Positions 5,938 through 6,591 of a stretch of 6,591 nucleotides of DNA are shown here, piece by piece. Source of the DNA: DASUPK01 sp963819715 (lineage in GTDB: Bacteria; Actinomycetota; Thermoleophilia; Solirubrobacterales; 70-9); NCBI GenBank assembly GCA_963819715.1, contig CAWFXE010000004.1:1-6591 (forward strand), written 5' to 3'. Positions within the stretch are counted from its first letter, which is position 1; every line of letters starts with the position of its first letter. The notes beneath the pieces were generated by a model. The model was not told where the DNA came from. It was given only the letters and a program-made list of their open reading frames with translations, and did not search any database. The position numbers and the translations under genes were made by a program.

Positions 5938-6258
5938 TCAGCGCAACGCTATCCGCTGGCCCTCGAGCAGGGTCTGCGGATCGAGGTCCGGGTTGAGCGC
6001 CTGGAGCGTGCTCTCATCGATGCCGGTCTTCAGCGAGATCGCTCCCAGGGTGTCGCCGGAATGGACGATCCAGACGCCCTTGTGCAAGGCCCGCCGGCCG
6101 GCCTTGCTGATATGGGCCTTCTTATGCGAGTCACCGTTGTCCCCGCCGCCGCCTCCCCCGCTTGAGGTCGCCACGACAGCGACCACCAGGATGAGGGCCG
6201 CGATCAGGGCCAGCACGGCGAACGCGCGGACGAATTGATTCGGCTTGTAGTCCGGCAT
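5938..6258 (-). CDS. Small membrane-anchored LysM-domain protein
   Basis: This is a 106-residue protein with a short cytoplasmic start (1-10), one hydrophobic helix (about 11-31), a six-glycine run (34-39), a basic linker, and a single C-terminal LysM domain (63-106, WIVHSGDTLGAISLKTGI and on to GQRIALR). LysM domains bind N-acetylglucosamine-containing glycans such as peptidoglycan. The layout suggests a wall-binding domain tethered to the outer face of the membrane, with no catalytic domain. The protein is complete, ending within the LysM repeat. The ATG at 6258 lies 26 nt after the pyrF stop with no Shine-Dalgarno sequence. The next gene, the carboxypeptidase, begins 2 nt after its stop, so the two are probably made together. 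The LysM protein may help position that enzyme or sense the wall. The uncleaved helix could alternatively be a signal peptide, but I see no clear cleavage site. Confidence 0.88.
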   Translation of the reverse strand: MPDYKPNQFVRAFAVLALIAALILVVAVVATSSGGGGGGDNGDSHKKAHISKAGRRALHKGVWIVHSGDTLGAISLKTGIDESTLQALNPDLDPQTLLEGQRIALR

Positions 6259-6284
6259 TCGAGGGTTCGACAGGGTACTGCCGG

Positions 6285-6591
6285 CTAACTACTGAGGCTC
6301 CAAACCGCCTCGCGGAGCTCCTCCGCAGCCGCGGCGGGATCGTCCGCCCCGGCGATGCTTCGCGCCGCAGCGACCAGCACGGATGCGGGGCGTCCTGGAG
6401 CCAGCGCCGGCCCGAGGTCCTCCGGCTTGCCGCCCTGGGCGCCGATTCCGGGAATCAGGAAGATTGAATCGGACATCAGCTCGCGGAGCCGGCCCAGGTG
6501 CTGGGGGGCGGTCGCGCCGACCACCGCACCGAGCCCGGACAGCCCGGACTCTCCAGCGAGCCGCGTGGCGCCCTCCGCCACCAGCGCGGCG
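6285..6591 (-). CDS. pyrF: Orotidine 5'-phosphate decarboxylase, C-terminal part
   Basis: About 101 C-terminal residues are visible; the gene starts beyond the right edge of the window. PyrF decarboxylates OMP to UMP, the last step of de novo pyrimidine synthesis. The recognisable part is GLGAVVGATAPQHLGRLREL followed by FLIPGIGAQGG, which matches the end of the TIM barrel (phosphate-binding loop) in the longer bacterial/actinobacterial PyrF subfamily. It then runs through a variable loop to the C-terminal helix (about AAEELREAVW). The catalytic DxKxxD region lies outside the window, so activity cannot be judged here. A GTG at 6579-6581 is internal and should not be taken as the start. The LysM gene follows 26 nt downstream in the same direction. 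Confidence 0.88.
   Translation of the reverse strand, partial: AALVAEGATRLAGESGLSGLGAVVGATAPQHLGRLRELMSDSIFLIPGIGAQGGKPEDLGPALAPGRPASVLVAAARSIAGADDPAAAAEELREAVWSLSS

Noticed and set aside
6140..6160. Short GGN repeat encoding six glycines in the LysM protein, as a possible slippage tract
   Set aside because: The codons are mixed rather than a pure repeat, and glycine linkers are ordinary between a helix and a LysM domain.
5027..6238. Long plus-strand open frame opposite the carboxypeptidase and LysM genes
   Set aside because: It crosses two real genes and their junction, has no plausible start, and shows no conserved motifs.
6259..6284. Possible -10 (TACCCT) between pyrF and the LysM gene
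   Set aside because: There is no -35 at proper spacing and the gap is only 26 nt. Read-through from pyrF is simpler.

Overview
The window is about 6.6 kb of GC-rich, gene-dense bacterial chromosome, with six genes on the minus strand and one on the plus strand. The base composition, the GuaB3-type IMP dehydrogenase relative next to guaA, a long-form PyrF and the near absence of Shine-Dalgarno sequences point to a high-GC actinobacterium. Thermoleophilia/Solirubrobacterales is my best guess from overall protein character. It is an inference, because no marker gene or rRNA is present. All genes look like housekeeping functions. I see no phage, IS, CRISPR, tRNA or rRNA sequence, and no gene-free stretch longer than about 135 bases.

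Reading along the minus strand (right to left), the first group is pyrF (3' part only, 6285-6591), a small membrane-anchored LysM protein (5938-6258), a D-alanyl-D-alanine carboxypeptidase with a C-terminal membrane anchor (4574-5935), and a PfkB/FruK-type sugar-phosphate kinase (3618-4577). The gaps are 26 nt, 2 nt and a 4-base ATGA overlap, so the last three are very likely one translationally coupled operon that follows pyrF. The run ends in a good intrinsic terminator (3512-3532). Next comes a purine unit: guaB3 (2278-3483), overlapping guaA (624-2285) by 8 bases. GuaA converts XMP to GMP. GuaB3 belongs to the family that makes XMP from IMP, so the pair would carry out the last two steps of GMP synthesis.

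On the plus strand a secreted M23 (LytM-type) endopeptidase (20-613) converges on guaA. The two stop codons are only 10 bases apart and lie inside one perfect GC-rich hairpin. The window thus mixes nucleotide synthesis (pyrF, guaB3, guaA) with cell-wall turnover (M23 peptidase, DD-carboxypeptidase, LysM protein).

The most interesting spot is the 134-base pfkB-guaB3 intergenic region. It holds three inverted repeats, and the terminator ends only 28 nt before the guaB3 ATG. A -10-like TAGGAT placed exactly for a leaderless guaB3 transcript offers one explanation. An attenuated leader is the other. Other oddities are an Asn-to-Ser change in the carboxypeptidase SxN motif and a very short catalytic flap in GuaB3. 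I do not see strong evidence for a wholly new biological system here.
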